From assembly GCA_024707205.1 (NCBI GenBank), contig JANQAD010000001.1, positions 2,383,979 through 2,447,978 of the forward strand: a stretch of 64,000 bases of DNA, given 5' to 3'. The stretch's first letter is position 1; the number at the start of each line of letters is the position of its first letter. The notes beneath the pieces were generated by a model. That model did not search any database, was not told where the DNA came from, and worked only from the letters and a program-made list of their open reading frames with translations. The DNA comes from Demequina sp. GTDB lineage: Bacteria > Actinomycetota > Actinomycetes > Actinomycetales > Demequinaceae. The translations under genes were made by a program, and so were the position numbers. Positions 1 to 8,807 of the stretch are shown in pieces.

Positions 1-819
1 CGGATCCACGAGAAGGGTGTCGCCGCGGATAGGCCTGGTGCGCACGATCGCAAGCACCGATCCACGGGCAGGCGCCAGATCTACGTCGGCGAGTTTCTCC
101 TTCACCAACTTCGACGCGCCGGCCACGCGGTATCGATGGGTGCGGGCCTCGATCCCAAAGTCGTCAACAAGGGAAGTGAACGTGCGGCGAGACGTGGCCG
201 CGGCGTCGGGCGTGCGCGTAGCGAGCCTGCGGTGCGCGAAGAGCATATAGACGATGCCGAGGGCGAGTACCACGAGCCCATATGGCGTGAGCGTGAAGAA
301 GCCGAGCCCCCACCCCGCGCGCCGCAGTTCCGCATCGATCACCAGATTCGGCGTGGTCGCGATGAGCGTGAGCATGCCGGAGATGAGAGCCGCAAAGCTC
401 AGCGGCATCATGAGCTGGCGCGCCGACAAGCCGGTTCGTGCCGCTATCGACAGCACAACGGGGATGAAGATCGCGACCACCCCAGTTGAACTCATCACCG
501 CTCCGAGGCCCGCAACGGACAGCATCAGGAGCACGATGAGGCGGCCCGTAGAAGCGCCGGCGCGCGCTGCCAGCAGGTCCCCTAGCCGATACGTCACGCC
601 CGTGCGCGCCAGACCTTCGCCCACCACAAACAGTGCCGCGATGAGCAGCACATTGGGATCGGAGAATCCCGAGAGCGTCTCGTCGATATCGAGGATCCCG
701 AGCACGGGAAGGGCGATGATGACCAGAAGCGCCACGACGTCCATGCGCGGCCGCCCTGCGGCGAACATCGTCACCGTCGCGACCAGCAGCACGCCGACGA
801 TGATGAGATCGGTGTTCAT
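1..819 (-). CDS. SLC13/DASS-type anion permease, 3' end outside window
   Basis: The N-terminal 273 residues of a membrane transporter are visible; the gene runs off the left edge of the window. Starting from an ATG at 819, the protein has alternating hydrophobic segments (about residues 4-20, 28-45, 53-72, 90-125, 135-165, 185-205). It carries a serine/threonine-rich re-entrant-type stretch (VMSSTGVVAIFIPVV) and a TTPNLVI motif, like the SNT/TPN signature motifs of divalent-anion:sodium symporters. After about residue 215 comes a soluble domain ending GSVLAIVRTRPIRGDTLLV, resembling the TrkA-C regulatory domains of bacterial SLC13 permeases. Family members import sulfate or dicarboxylates; the substrate here cannot be told. 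It lies 16 bases downstream of tdk on the same strand and may be cotranscribed with it. Confidence 0.75.
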   Translation of the reverse strand, partial: MNTDLIIVGVLLVATVTMFAAGRPRMDVVALLVIIALPVLGILDIDETLSGFSDPNVLLIAALFVVGEGLARTGVTYRLGDLLAARAGASTGRLIVLLMLSVAGLGAVMSSTGVVAIFIPVVLSIAARTGLSARQLMMPLSFAALISGMLTLIATTPNLVIDAELRRAGWGLGFFTLTPYGLVVLALGIVYMLFAHRRLATRTPDAAATSRRTFTSLVDDFGIEARTHRYRVAGASKLVKEKLADVDLAPARGSVLAIVRTRPIRGDTLLVDP

Positions 820-835
820 CGTGCCGCCCCGCGAG

Positions 836-1432
836 TCACTCCGCCGCGCCGCCCACGGGCCCGACCTTCTCGATGTAGCACTTGCCGCACAGCGACTCGT
901 ACGACGCCTGCTGGCCGTCGATCGCCACCTGGGCGCCGTGGCTCACAAAGTGCCCGTCCACGATGCGCGCGTTGAAGATCGCCTTCGATCCGCAACGGCA
1001 GATGGTCTTGAGCTCCTCGATCGAGTGGGCGATCTCCATGAGCCTGCGTGAGCCGGGGAAGGAGACCGTCATGAAGTCGCCGCGCAGGCCGTAGCAGAGC
1101 ACGGGGATGCCACCGGTGACGGCAAGGGTGAAAGCCTCGTCCGCTTGCGCGGGCGTGAGGAACTGGGCCTCGTCAACAAAGACCGCGTCGATCTCCGACA
1201 GCGGCGCCAATTGCTCGAGGCGCCCGACTAGCGACTCGTCTGCGCCAAGCAGGATGTCCACGTCTCTGGTGATGCCGATGCGCGAGGACACGGCCTTCCC
1301 CGCCTTGGTGTCCATTCCGGGCTTGACGAGCACCGGGCGCTGATCGCGCTCCTCGTAGTTGTACGCGGCGGTGAGCAGCAGCGCGGACTTCGACGAGTTC
1401 ATCGCGCCGTAGCGGAAGTAGAGCTTGGCCAT
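836..1432 (-). CDS. tdk: thymidine kinase (type II)
   Basis: Type II thymidine kinase of 198 residues, the usual length; it phosphorylates thymidine with ATP in nucleoside salvage. The N-terminal P-loop reads GAMNSSKS, in which the second conserved glycine is serine. The DEAQFL motif near residue 90 is the Mg/ATP-binding strand, and two cysteine pairs (CRCG near 145 and CGKC near 183) make up the structural zinc site. The YESLCGKCY region is the substrate lid end. An AGAGGG-like Shine-Dalgarno precedes the ATG. It sits 9 bases downstream of the transglutaminase-like gene and is probably in one transcript with it. Confidence 0.92.
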   Translation of the reverse strand: MAKLYFRYGAMNSSKSALLLTAAYNYEERDQRPVLVKPGMDTKAGKAVSSRIGITRDVDILLGADESLVGRLEQLAPLSEIDAVFVDEAQFLTPAQADEAFTLAVTGGIPVLCYGLRGDFMTVSFPGSRRLMEIAHSIEELKTICRCGSKAIFNARIVDGHFVSHGAQVAIDGQQASYESLCGKCYIEKVGPVGGAAE

Positions 1433-1441
1433 TGATCCCTC

Positions 1442-2239
1442 TCAACCGAGCTCGACGAGCTCAGTGGTGTCATCTGTGGGCAGCGTGTCGACCACGGCGC
1501 GTATTTCCATGTCCTCGAGGGTGACCTCGCCGTGGTGGGTGGACACGAAGGCAATGTCGGACGCGTCGCGGCCCGTGGCGATCCGCAACAGCGAGTGCCG
1601 CGGCGCGAGCGCCGTGGCGTCGATCGCGTACCAGTGGCCGTCAACGTACGCCTCGCACACCGCGTGGAAGTCCATGGGGGCGAGTCCGGGGGCGTAGACG
1701 GAGACCACGCGCGCGGGGATGTCGCGCGCGCGCAGCAGCGCCACAGAGAGGTGCGCGAAGTCGCGGCACACTCCCCTGCGGCTCAGCAGCGTCTGGACGG
1801 CGCCATCGGTTGGCTGGCTTGAGCCGGGGATGTATTCGAGCCGCGAGCCGACCCAGCTCGAGATGGCGGCGAGCAGCGCGTGCCCCTTGAGACCGGCGAA
1901 CTCCGCCTGGGCCGTGGGATACAGCGTGTCCGAGTCGCAATAGCGACTGGGGCGCAAGTAGAGGATGCCGTCGAAGTCTCGGAAGGCGGGCGGTTCCGTT
2001 CGCCCGTCCACCTCGGCGGAGTAGCGCACCGACATGCGACCGGGGCCTGCGTCGATGGTGTGCAGGCGGCTTCCATGGTGGTCGGTGAGCTCGGTCACGA
2101 GCGCCGGCTTGCCGTCGATTTCGACGACCAGCTCGTCGTCTACGGCGAGTCCCTCGCCGCGTGCGACGGCGATGGACAGGATCAGGCGCGCGGGCTCGAG
2201 GACGTTCAGCGTCAGGTCTGCGGCCACGGAGCGATGCAC
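1442..2239 (-). CDS. transglutaminase-like cysteine protease
   Basis: A protein of about 265 residues with a C-terminal transglutaminase-like domain. The catalytic triad can be read directly: Cys in RRGVCRDFAHL, His in MDFHAVCEAY and Asp in YAIDATALA. The N-terminal ~90 residues form a beta-rich domain as in bacterial transglutaminase/protease proteins with a bacterial_transglu N-terminal region. No signal peptide is seen, so it should be cytoplasmic; the substrate is unknown. The frame stays open far upstream across the divergent helicase, so the start is a choice. I take the GTG at 2239, which begins VHRSVAADLTL and is preceded at 6 nt by CACGAT, close to the leaderless -10 pattern used elsewhere here. 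Confidence 0.8.
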   Translation of the reverse strand: MHRSVAADLTLNVLEPARLILSIAVARGEGLAVDDELVVEIDGKPALVTELTDHHGSRLHTIDAGPGRMSVRYSAEVDGRTEPPAFRDFDGILYLRPSRYCDSDTLYPTAQAEFAGLKGHALLAAISSWVGSRLEYIPGSSQPTDGAVQTLLSRRGVCRDFAHLSVALLRARDIPARVVSVYAPGLAPMDFHAVCEAYVDGHWYAIDATALAPRHSLLRIATGRDASDIAFVSTHHGEVTLEDMEIRAVVDTLPTDDTTELVELG

Positions 2240-2302
2240 GGGCCAATCGTGCCACGCGCGCGTATTGGGCGGGTACCCGTCACGCCGGGGCCAAAGAGCG
2301 CC

Positions 2303-2308
2303 TAGGTT
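2303..2308 (+). promoter_or_regulatory. leaderless -10 element of the DEAD-box helicase
   Basis: TAGGTT ends six bases before the ATG at 2315, and there is no purine-rich ribosome-binding site. This matches the TANNNT leaderless pattern seen at other genes in the window. No convincing -35 is visible. Confidence 0.5.
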
Positions 2309-2314
2309 TATCGC

Positions 2315-4033
2315 ATGAGCGCTACGGAAGACGACGAGACAACCTTCGAAGACCTCGGCCTCGAGGGGACCATCCTCAAGGCGCTGAAAGACGTGGGCTA
2401 CGAGACGCCGTCGGCCATCCAGACGCAGACCATTCCCCCACTCTTGGCCGGGCGCGACGTGGTGGGACTTGCTCAGACGGGCACGGGAAAGACCGCGGCC
2501 TTCGCCCTGCCCATCCTGGCCCGACTCGACCTGCACCAGAAGGCGCCGCAGGCGCTCGTGCTCGCGCCCACGAGGGAGCTCGCGCTCCAGGTGTGTGAGG
2601 CATTTGAGCGGTATGCGTCGCACCACAAGGGCGTGCACGTGCTTCCCGTGTACGGCGGCCAGGGCTACGGCGTGCAGCTGTCCGCGCTGCGTCGCGGGGT
2701 CCACATCGTCGTAGGCACGCCCGGCCGCATCATGGACCACCTCGACAAGGGCACGCTGGATCTGTCCCAGCTCAAGTACCTGGTGCTGGACGAGGCAGAC
2801 GAGATGCTCAAGATGGGCTTCGCGGAAGACGTGGAGACCATCCTCGCCTCGACGCCGGAGGACAAGCAGGTGGCGCTGTTCTCCGCGACCATGCCGGCGC
2901 AGATCCGGCGGTTGTCGGCGAAGTACCTCCGTGACCCGCAAGAGATCACGATCGAGCGCAAGACCACCACGTCCTCGACCATCGCGCAGCGCTACCTGAT
3001 CGTGAGCTTCGCCCAGAAGGTCGACGCGCTGACGCGCATCCTCGAGGTGGAGAACTTCGAGGCGATGATCGTCTTCACCCGCACCAAGAACGACACGGAG
3101 ACCGTTGCCGAGAAGCTGCGCGCGCGGGGATTCGCCGCGATGGCGATCAACGGCGACGTTGCGCAGGTGCAGCGCGAACGCACCATCAAGCAGCTAAGGG
3201 AGGGAAAGCTCGACATCCTGGTCGCGACGGACGTCGCCGCGCGCGGGCTCGACGTGGAGCGCATCAGCCACGTGGTGAACTTCGACATCCCCATCGACAC
3301 CGAGTCCTACGTGCACCGGGTTGGCCGCACGGGCCGCGCGGGCCGCGCGGGGGACGCGATCAGCTTCGTGACCCCGCGCGAGCGGCGCATGCTCGGCGCC
3401 ATCGAGAAGGCGACTCGCCAGCCCCTCACCGAGATGCACTGGCCAAGCGTCGATGACGTCAATGCGACTCGACTCGCCCGCTTCGACGCGTCCATCACCG
3501 CGGCCCTGGGGCAAGAGGCGCGCGTCGCGCGCTTCCGCGACATCATCGCGCACTACGTGGAGCACCACGACGTCCCCGAGTCGGATGTCGCCGCTGCCCT
3601 CGCCGTCGTGGCCCAAGGCGAGACTCCCCTGCTCCTCGATCCACAGGAGGAGCCAAAGGCGCAGGCCTTCGCCCCCGACAAGGGGACCGGCACGCGAGAG
3701 CCAAGGGAGCGTCGGGCACCCGCAAGCGGCTTCGCCACCTACCGCATCGCCGTTGGCAAGCGGCACAAGGTGGAGCCGCGGCAGATCGTTGGCGCGCTCG
3801 CCAACGAGGGCGGGCTCGCGCGAAGCGACTTTGGCGCGATCAAGATACTCCCGGACTTCTCGCTCGTTGAGCTGCCGGCCCAACTCCCGCCCGAGACCTT
3901 CCGCAAACTGAGTGGCACGCGCATCAGCGGCAAGCTCATCGAGCTGCGGCTCGACACCGGCCCCGGGGGTCCCCGCGCGGGTCGCGCCGGTGCGCCGCGC
4001 AAGGACCGCAAGCCCCGTCACCCTCGGTCATGA
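2315..4033 (+). CDS. deaD: DEAD-box ATP-dependent RNA helicase, DeaD/CsdA type
   Basis: This 572-residue RNA helicase has the complete motif set: Q-motif (TFEDLGL...PSAIQTQTIP), Walker A AQTGTGKT near residue 50, PTREL, DEAD in VLDEADEML, SAT, and the second RecA domain ending HRVGRTGRAGR. Residues from about 470 (ATYRIAVGKRHKVEPRQIVGA) to 545 form a DbpA/CsdA-type RNA-binding domain, followed by a basic arginine/glycine-rich tail. Relatives unwind structured RNA in ribosome assembly and cold adaptation. The 5' end appears leaderless (TAGGTT six bases before the ATG). The stop overlaps the start of the next gene by four bases. Confidence 0.93.
   Translation: MSATEDDETTFEDLGLEGTILKALKDVGYETPSAIQTQTIPPLLAGRDVVGLAQTGTGKTAAFALPILARLDLHQKAPQALVLAPTRELALQVCEAFERYASHHKGVHVLPVYGGQGYGVQLSALRRGVHIVVGTPGRIMDHLDKGTLDLSQLKYLVLDEADEMLKMGFAEDVETILASTPEDKQVALFSATMPAQIRRLSAKYLRDPQEITIERKTTTSSTIAQRYLIVSFAQKVDALTRILEVENFEAMIVFTRTKNDTETVAEKLRARGFAAMAINGDVAQVQRERTIKQLREGKLDILVATDVAARGLDVERISHVVNFDIPIDTESYVHRVGRTGRAGRAGDAISFVTPRERRMLGAIEKATRQPLTEMHWPSVDDVNATRLARFDASITAALGQEARVARFRDIIAHYVEHHDVPESDVAAALAVVAQGETPLLLDPQEEPKAQAFAPDKGTGTREPRERRAPASGFATYRIAVGKRHKVEPRQIVGALANEGGLARSDFGAIKILPDFSLVELPAQLPPETFRKLSGTRISGKLIELRLDTGPGGPRAGRAGAPRKDRKPRHPRS
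3708..3717 (+). repeat. AGCGTCGGGC dispersed 10-mer, coding copy
   Basis: This is an exact copy of the recurrent 10-mer. It lies in the helicase coding region, in the disordered linker (RERRAP) just before the C-terminal RNA-binding domain. Confidence 0.6.
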
Positions 4034-4743
4034 ACGCTCCCGTCATCGGTATCACGAGCGTTCTGGACCGCGCCCAGTCTGGAGTGTGGGACACGGAGGC
4101 CGTCTTTCTGCATTGGCACTACGGGGAGGCGTTTGTGGCCGCGGGCGCCGCGGTTGCCGTCCTCCCGCCGCAGCCCGCGCTGCCCGACGCCGTTGCTGCT
4201 GTCCTTGACGGCATCAGTGGGCTTGTGGTCACCGGTGGCGCCGACCTGGACGCCGCGCTCTACGGCCAGACCGAGCACCCCGACAATGACGCTCCTCACC
4301 CGATGCGAGACGAGTGGGAGTTGGCGCTGACGCGCGGGGCTCTTGAGCGCGGGATGCCGTTCCTGGGGATCTGCCGCGGGTCGCAGGTGCTCAATGTGGC
4401 ACGGGGCGGCACGCTGATTCAGCACGTGCCGGACGTTGTGGGACACAAGCGCCACGAGGGCGAGGGTGACCGGTTCGGCTCCATTGGGGTGTCCACGATT
4501 CCCGGCACGCGTGTGGCGGAGCTGCACCCCGCGGAGTCCGTGGTGCCCGTCTACCATCACCAGGCGATCGACGCGGTGGGCGAGGGGCTCGTTGTGAGCG
4601 CGCGCAGCGAGGACGGGATCGTCGAGGCCGTCGAGGCTCCGGGTGCGCCATTCTGCATTGCTGTCCAGTGGCACCCGGAGGAGGACGACCGCACCGCGCT
4701 CTTCGAGGCGTTTGTCGCGGCGGCGGCTGCTTACAGCGCGTAG
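4030..4743 (+). CDS. gamma-glutamyl-gamma-aminobutyrate hydrolase family protein (peptidase C26)
   Basis: A class-I glutamine-amidotransferase-like hydrolase of 237 residues. The nucleophile elbow GICRGSQVLNVARGG holds the catalytic cysteine near residue 117, and the QWHPEE motif near residue 215 supplies His and Glu. PuuD and related C26 peptidases hydrolyse gamma-glutamyl amides such as gamma-Glu-GABA in putrescine breakdown. The next gene encodes a flavin amine oxidase, which fits a polyamine or amine catabolic role, but no other puu genes are present. The ATG overlaps the helicase stop (ATGA), so translation is probably coupled. Confidence 0.85.
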   Translation: MNAPVIGITSVLDRAQSGVWDTEAVFLHWHYGEAFVAAGAAVAVLPPQPALPDAVAAVLDGISGLVVTGGADLDAALYGQTEHPDNDAPHPMRDEWELALTRGALERGMPFLGICRGSQVLNVARGGTLIQHVPDVVGHKRHEGEGDRFGSIGVSTIPGTRVAELHPAESVVPVYHHQAIDAVGEGLVVSARSEDGIVEAVEAPGAPFCIAVQWHPEEDDRTALFEAFVAAAAAYSA

Positions 4744-4747
4744 TGCA

Positions 4748-4783
4748 ACTTTCGCGCCCCCAGCCAAGACACGAAGCGAAAGT
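4748..4783 (+). terminator. inverted repeat between peptidase C26 and amine oxidase genes
   Basis: ACTTTCGC (4748-4755) and GCGAAAGT (4776-4783) are a perfect 8-bp inverted repeat starting four bases after the upstream stop codon. It could be a weak terminator or an operator for the gene starting at 4798; no T-tract follows. Confidence 0.35.
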
Positions 4784-4797
4784 GGGATGCTGAGGCC

Positions 4798-6137
4798 ATG
4801 ATCGACGTGATCGTCGTTGGCGCTGGCGTCGCCGGGCTCACCGCGGCGCGACTCCTGACCCGCGAAGGACGCTCGGTGGTGGTGCTCGAGGCGCGCGACC
4901 GCATCGGGGGCCGCGTGTTCACGGACGGCTCGGGGACGCATCCCACAGACCTGGGCGCGTCGTGGATCCACGGCGTGAACGGTTCGCCCGTCGCCGAGGC
5001 CGCGCGAGCGTTTGGAATGGAAACGCACGAGTTCACGGTTGGCGGATACCAGGTGGATAGCAGGCCCATCGCCAACTTCGGGCCCGACGGCGCGCGGCTC
5101 TCGGCAGAGGCGTCCGCCGCATTTGCCGCCGACGTGCATGCCCTGGACGCCTCGCTGATCCATGTTGTCGCAGACTCCGCGCCCATCGCGTCGTACCGCG
5201 ACGTCACCGAGGACGCGCTTGCGTCGATGGGCTGGGATGCGGAGCGCACCCAGCGGGTGCGCGAGTACCTCGAGCACCGGAGCGAGGAGCAGTACGGCGC
5301 GTGGATCGAGGACCTCGCGGCCCACGGGCTCGACGACGACTCGATCGACGGCGACGAGGTGGTCTTCCCCGATGGCTACGGCCGTCTCGCCGAAGGTCTC
5401 GCGGATGGGCTGGATATCCGGCTTGGGGCCATCGTGACGCGGGTTGAGTGGGGGCCCGACGGCGTGGTTGTGCAGAGCTCCGGCGGTACCGTTTTGGCGG
5501 CTTCCGTCATCGTCACCGTGCCGGTGGGCGTGCTGCAGTCTTCGGAGTTCGTGATCACTCCCCCGCTGCCTGGGGAGGTCGCGGGTGCGCTGTCGCGCCT
5601 CACCATGAACTCCTTTGAGAAGGTGTTCCTGCGCTTTCCGGAGAAGTTCTGGGACGACGGCGTCTACGCGATCCGTCAGCAGGGCCCCGAGGGCCGCTGG
5701 TGGCACTCCTGGTACGACCTCACCGCCCTCCATGGTGAGCCCACCCTGCTCACGTTCGCCGCCGGTCCCGCCGCTAGGGCGGTCAGGAGTGGACCGACGC
5801 GGACGTCGCCGAGTCCGTCATGCAGCAGTTGCGACGGCTGTACCCCGCCACGGCAGTCGAGCCCGCCTCGGCGACCGTGACGCACTGGCAGGACGACCGT
5901 TTCGCCCTCGGCTCGTATGCGTTCATGATGCTCGGCGCCGCGACCGAGGACCACGATGTGCTCGCCACGCCCGTAGGCGGCGTGCTGCACCTCGCGGGAG
6001 AGGCCACGTGGACCGACGACCCGGCCACGGTCCCCGCGGCCATGCTCTCCGGTCATCGTGCCGCGTGCAACGTGCTTGGCCGCGAGGTGCCCATCGAAGG
6101 GGCGTGGGCGCGGAGCGCTGACAAGGCTCCCGAGTGA
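4798..6137 (+). CDS. flavin-containing amine oxidase (frame broken near 5784)
   Basis: FAD-dependent amine oxidase of the monoamine/polyamine oxidase family, 446 residues if the frame break is repaired. The N-terminal dinucleotide motif VVGAGVAGLTAARLL and the ARDRIGGR motif bind FAD, and the C-terminal LHLAGEATWTDDPATVPAA is the second FAD contact. The frame changes inside GGTCAGGAGTGG around 5784. Restoring one C gives AVQEWTDADVAESVMQ and continues the family without loss. This is a likely sequencing error rather than a pseudogene. The family oxidises amines to aldehydes with release of hydrogen peroxide; the substrate is unknown. GATGCT six bases before the ATG may be a leaderless -10. 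Confidence 0.82.
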
Positions 6138-6813
6138 CGGCCCGCTGGGTGCGCGCCGCCGGCTGGTGGGCGTCGGACTACAGCTACGTGCTGTACTGGC
6201 AGGCTCGAGGCGCAATGGCGCGCCTGGACCCCGCGGAGCTGCGCCAGGGCGACAAGGCGCCCATCCTCGTCATCCCGGGCGTCTACGAGTCCTGGAAGTT
6301 CCTCACACCGCTGATCACGGAGCTTCACGACCACGGCCACCCCGTGTACGCGGTCCCGGCGCTGAGGCTGAACGTGAGGCCGGTTCCCGAGTCCGCGGCC
6401 GTGGTGACTCGCTTCCTCGACGAGCAGGACCTCCACGACGTCACGATCCTCGCGCACAGCAAAGGCGGACTCATCGGCAAGCAGGCGATGCTCCACCCGG
6501 GCAGTTCGCCCAGGGTGCGCGGCATGGTGGCCGTGGCCACGCCGTTCGCGGGCTCCGTCTACGCCAAGTACATGCTCGCGCCGAGCCTGCGGATCTTCTC
6601 CCCAAGGACGTCCATCTGCGTGCCCTGGCCTCGGACGAGGCTGTCAACTCACGGATCGTGTCCGTCTACGGGGCCTTCGACCCGCACATTCCCGCGCGCA
6701 GCGCGCTGCCGGGAGCGAAGAACGTGGAGCTGGAGACCGGCGGGCACTTCCGCATCCTCGCGAAGGCCGCGGTGCTGGAGCAGGTGGAGCTGCTCGCCGG
6801 AGCCGAGGGGTGA
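6134..6813 (+). CDS. alpha/beta hydrolase (lipase/esterase-like; frame broken near 6602)
   Basis: An alpha/beta hydrolase of about 226 residues once the frame is repaired. PILVIPGVYESWKFL matches the oxyanion-hole region and ILAHSKGGLIGKQA is the nucleophile elbow with serine near residue 116. After the break, SVYGAFDPHIPARSALPG carries the acidic residue and GGHFRIL the catalytic histidine. The break lies in a CCCC run at 6601-6604; one extra C restores FSPKDVHLRALAS. The GTG start overlaps the preceding stop (GTGA), so the gene is coupled to the amine oxidase. The substrate is unknown. Confidence 0.72.
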
Positions 6814-6828
6814 CCGTGGAATCACAAA

Positions 6829-6864
6829 GGGCCGTCCACCAGAATCATCCCTGGTAAACGGCCC
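6829..6864 (+). terminator. terminator hairpin between hydrolase gene and tRNA-Pro
   Basis: GGGCCGT (6829-6835) pairs with ACGGCCC (6858-6864), and an inner CCAG/CTGG stem lies at 6838-6841/6851-6854. It sits between the convergent hydrolase gene and tRNA-Pro and could serve both strands. Confidence 0.6.
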
Positions 6865-6872
6865 ACACAACG

Positions 6873-6946
6873 TCGGGCTGACAGGATTTGAACCTGCGAC
6901 CCCCTGACCCCCAGTCAGGTGCGCTACCAAACTGCGCCACAGCCCG
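6873..6946 (-). tRNA. tRNA-Pro (anticodon GGG)
   Basis: The minus strand folds into a standard class I cloverleaf. The acceptor pair is CGGGCTG/CAGCCCG, the D-arm is GCGC...GCGC, the anticodon stem is CCTGA/TCAGG around loop CTGGGGG (anticodon GGG), and the T-arm is GCAGG-TTCAAAT-CCTGT. The discriminator is A and the CCA end is not encoded. It reads CCC and CCU proline codons. Confidence 0.95.
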
Positions 6947-6962
6947 TGACAGCCTGATAATG

Positions 6963-8156
6963 CTACCGGACTCCCGGAGCGTCCTGGAACACGGACGCAC
7001 GGTCACGCCCCGCGTCCTTCGCGTCGTAGAGCGCGGCGTCCGCGCGGCCGAGCACCTCGGAAAGGGTCAGGTCCGCCAGGCACTGGGCGACGCCGAAGCT
7101 CGCGGTGGGGAGCACGTGGCCCAGCGCGTCGGGCCCGGCGGCGAGCCGTTCGCGGATCTCCTCAAGCCGCGCCAGCACGGCCTCCTCGCCAAGGTTCTCG
7201 AGCACAAAGCCGAACTCGTCGCCGCCAAGGCGCCCAATGGCGTCGGACGAGCGAAGGGCGCCGCGGGCGACCTCGGCGAAGCGTTGCAGGGTGCGGTCCC
7301 CCGCCTGGTGGCCGAACTCGTCGTTGATCGGCTTGAAGTTATCGAGGTCCGCGATCACAAGCCACGACTGGCCGGAGCGTCGACCGCCGGAGCCGGCGAT
7401 CGCGTCCTGTGCCCGCGCCAGGAACGAGGTGCGGCCCAGGAGGCCCGTCAGGTCGTCTTCAGCGGCTCGGCGGCGCAGCGCCCGCGTGCGCTGATCCCAG
7501 CCGATCGCGGAGACGGAGAAGGTCACCGCCACGAGGCAGATGAGCAGCGTGACGGAGGTTGTCGAAGAGCCAACCGCGCCGGTGAACAGCGGGTGGTCAC
7601 TTCCAAGCCCCATGTACAGCGCGAACCTCGCGACGTACAGCACGCCAAGCACGGTGGCCGCGATGCCGCTCACCGCGAGAGCCGTGATGGCCTCGCCACT
7701 GTCGCGAGCGTCGGGCTCCGAACGGCGCTGCGCCCACGCGCCCCAAACCTCCCAGGCGCCAAGGCTGAACCCGGAGGCCATCAGCGCGAACAGCAGTCCG
7801 TTTCCGGCCCAGATGTTCGTGGACGGCTGATCGAAGCACGCGACCACCACCGCGAGAATTGGCGCGACCGCGAGCAGCCACACCGGATTGGGTCGCTTGC
7901 GCAGCGATCGGGTGGCGAACCACACGCAGATCGCACCCACGACGGAGACGAATGTGGAGCTCGGATTCGTGTACACCTGGAGGTCCGTGCCATTGGCCAA
8001 CAGGAGCACCGAGCTCGCCGCCGCGCACAGCAGCGCGATGGTCCACCAGCCAGAGAAAGGCGAGTGTGTTGGCCGGTAAACACCCAAATAGAACAAAGCG
8101 AGCACCGCGAGAGACACTATTCCGAGCATCAGCCTCAGAGTCTCGACATCGAACAC
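6963..8156 (-). CDS. membrane-bound diguanylate cyclase (GGDEF)
   Basis: A 397-residue protein with seven or so hydrophobic segments in the first 220 residues, followed by a cytoplasmic GGDEF domain (DDLTGLLGR near 236, RLGGDEFGFVL near 308). The catalytic motif is intact and an RxxD inhibitory site (RSSD) lies five residues before it. It should therefore make cyclic di-GMP from two GTP with product inhibition. No EAL or HD-GYP partner is present here. I chose the GTG at 8156 because TAGCCT ends six bases upstream, a leaderless arrangement; a TTG two codons further upstream is possible. The gene is divergent from pcp. Confidence 0.88.
   Translation of the reverse strand: MFDVETLRLMLGIVSLAVLALFYLGVYRPTHSPFSGWWTIALLCAAASSVLLLANGTDLQVYTNPSSTFVSVVGAICVWFATRSLRKRPNPVWLLAVAPILAVVVACFDQPSTNIWAGNGLLFALMASGFSLGAWEVWGAWAQRRSEPDARDSGEAITALAVSGIAATVLGVLYVARFALYMGLGSDHPLFTGAVGSSTTSVTLLICLVAVTFSVSAIGWDQRTRALRRRAAEDDLTGLLGRTSFLARAQDAIAGSGGRRSGQSWLVIADLDNFKPINDEFGHQAGDRTLQRFAEVARGALRSSDAIGRLGGDEFGFVLENLGEEAVLARLEEIRERLAAGPDALGHVLPTASFGVAQCLADLTLSEVLGRADAALYDAKDAGRDRASVFQDAPGVR
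7707..7716 (+). repeat. AGCGTCGGGC dispersed 10-mer, coding copy
   Basis: This is an exact copy inside the diguanylate cyclase gene, in a cytoplasmic loop (SEPDARDS) between membrane segments. Confidence 0.6.
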
Positions 8157-8162
8157 AGCCAA

Positions 8163-8168
8163 AGGCTA
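8163..8168 (-). promoter_or_regulatory. leaderless -10 element of the diguanylate cyclase gene
   Basis: TAGCCT (minus strand) lies six bases before the GTG at 8156, with no Shine-Dalgarno. It is 18 bases from the divergent pcp -10 at 8187. Confidence 0.45.
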
Positions 8169-8186
8169 CAGGCCCCCAGAAGCACG

Positions 8187-8192
8187 TATTCT
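8187..8192 (+). promoter_or_regulatory. leaderless -10 element of pcp
   Basis: TATTCT ends six bases before the ATG at 8199 and no ribosome-binding site is present, so transcription probably begins at the start codon. Confidence 0.45.
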
Positions 8193-8198
8193 CATGCC

Positions 8199-8807
8199 AT
8201 GGCACGCGTGCTCCTCACGGGCTTTGAGCCCTTCGCAGACGCCCGCGCAAACTCGTCGTGGGACGCGGTCCAGATGCTCGCCGACACGTGGTCGCGGCCT
8301 CACGAATTGGTGGTGCGTCGCCTTCCCGTTGTCTTCGGTTCCGGGGGCCGACGCTTGGTTGAGCACGTTGCCGCGCACACGCCCGACGTTGTGGTTGCGG
8401 TTGGCGTTGCCGAGGGCCGTTCTGCGGTCACCCCGGAACGCGTGGCGGTCAACCTGCGCGACGCGCGCATCCCCGACAATGCCGGGCGCCAGCCGGTCGA
8501 GACGCCGTGCGTGGCCGGTGGCCCGGCCGCGTACTTCTCGACCCTGCCCGTGACCGCGATCGTGTCCGCGCTCAAAGACGCCGGCATCCCGGCCGAGCCG
8601 TCCATGACCGCGGGAACCTACGTGTGCAACGACGCGTTCTACGCGCTCCAGCACGCGCTGGTTGGGCTGGGCGTATCGTCTGGCTTTGTGCACGTACCCG
8701 CGTCTCCGCAGATGGAACTGGGCCCCGACGTGCCCACGATGGCCACCGGCGTCATCGCCCGGGCGTTGGGGATCGTCATCGATGCCGCAGTGGAGGCCCG
8801 CTCGTGA
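8199..8807 (+). CDS. pcp: pyroglutamyl-peptidase I
   Basis: Peptidase family C15 enzyme of 202 residues that removes N-terminal pyroglutamate from peptides. It opens with VLLTGFEPFADARANSSW, the family hallmark. The catalytic Glu is in the VGVAEGRSAVTPERVAVN region (near 80), Cys in GTYVCNDAFYALQ (near 145) and His in GFVHVP (near 168). The frame is open far upstream across the diguanylate cyclase and tRNA; the ATG at 8199 is chosen because the family begins there and a leaderless -10 precedes it. The stop overlaps the next start (GTGA). Confidence 0.92.
   Translation: MARVLLTGFEPFADARANSSWDAVQMLADTWSRPHELVVRRLPVVFGSGGRRLVEHVAAHTPDVVVAVGVAEGRSAVTPERVAVNLRDARIPDNAGRQPVETPCVAGGPAAYFSTLPVTAIVSALKDAGIPAEPSMTAGTYVCNDAFYALQHALVGLGVSSGFVHVPASPQMELGPDVPTMATGVIARALGIVIDAAVEARS

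Noticed and set aside
836-1432. Thymidine kinase as inactive because the P-loop lacks the usual second glycine
   Set aside because: Related type II enzymes tolerate small substitutions here and all other catalytic and zinc residues are intact.
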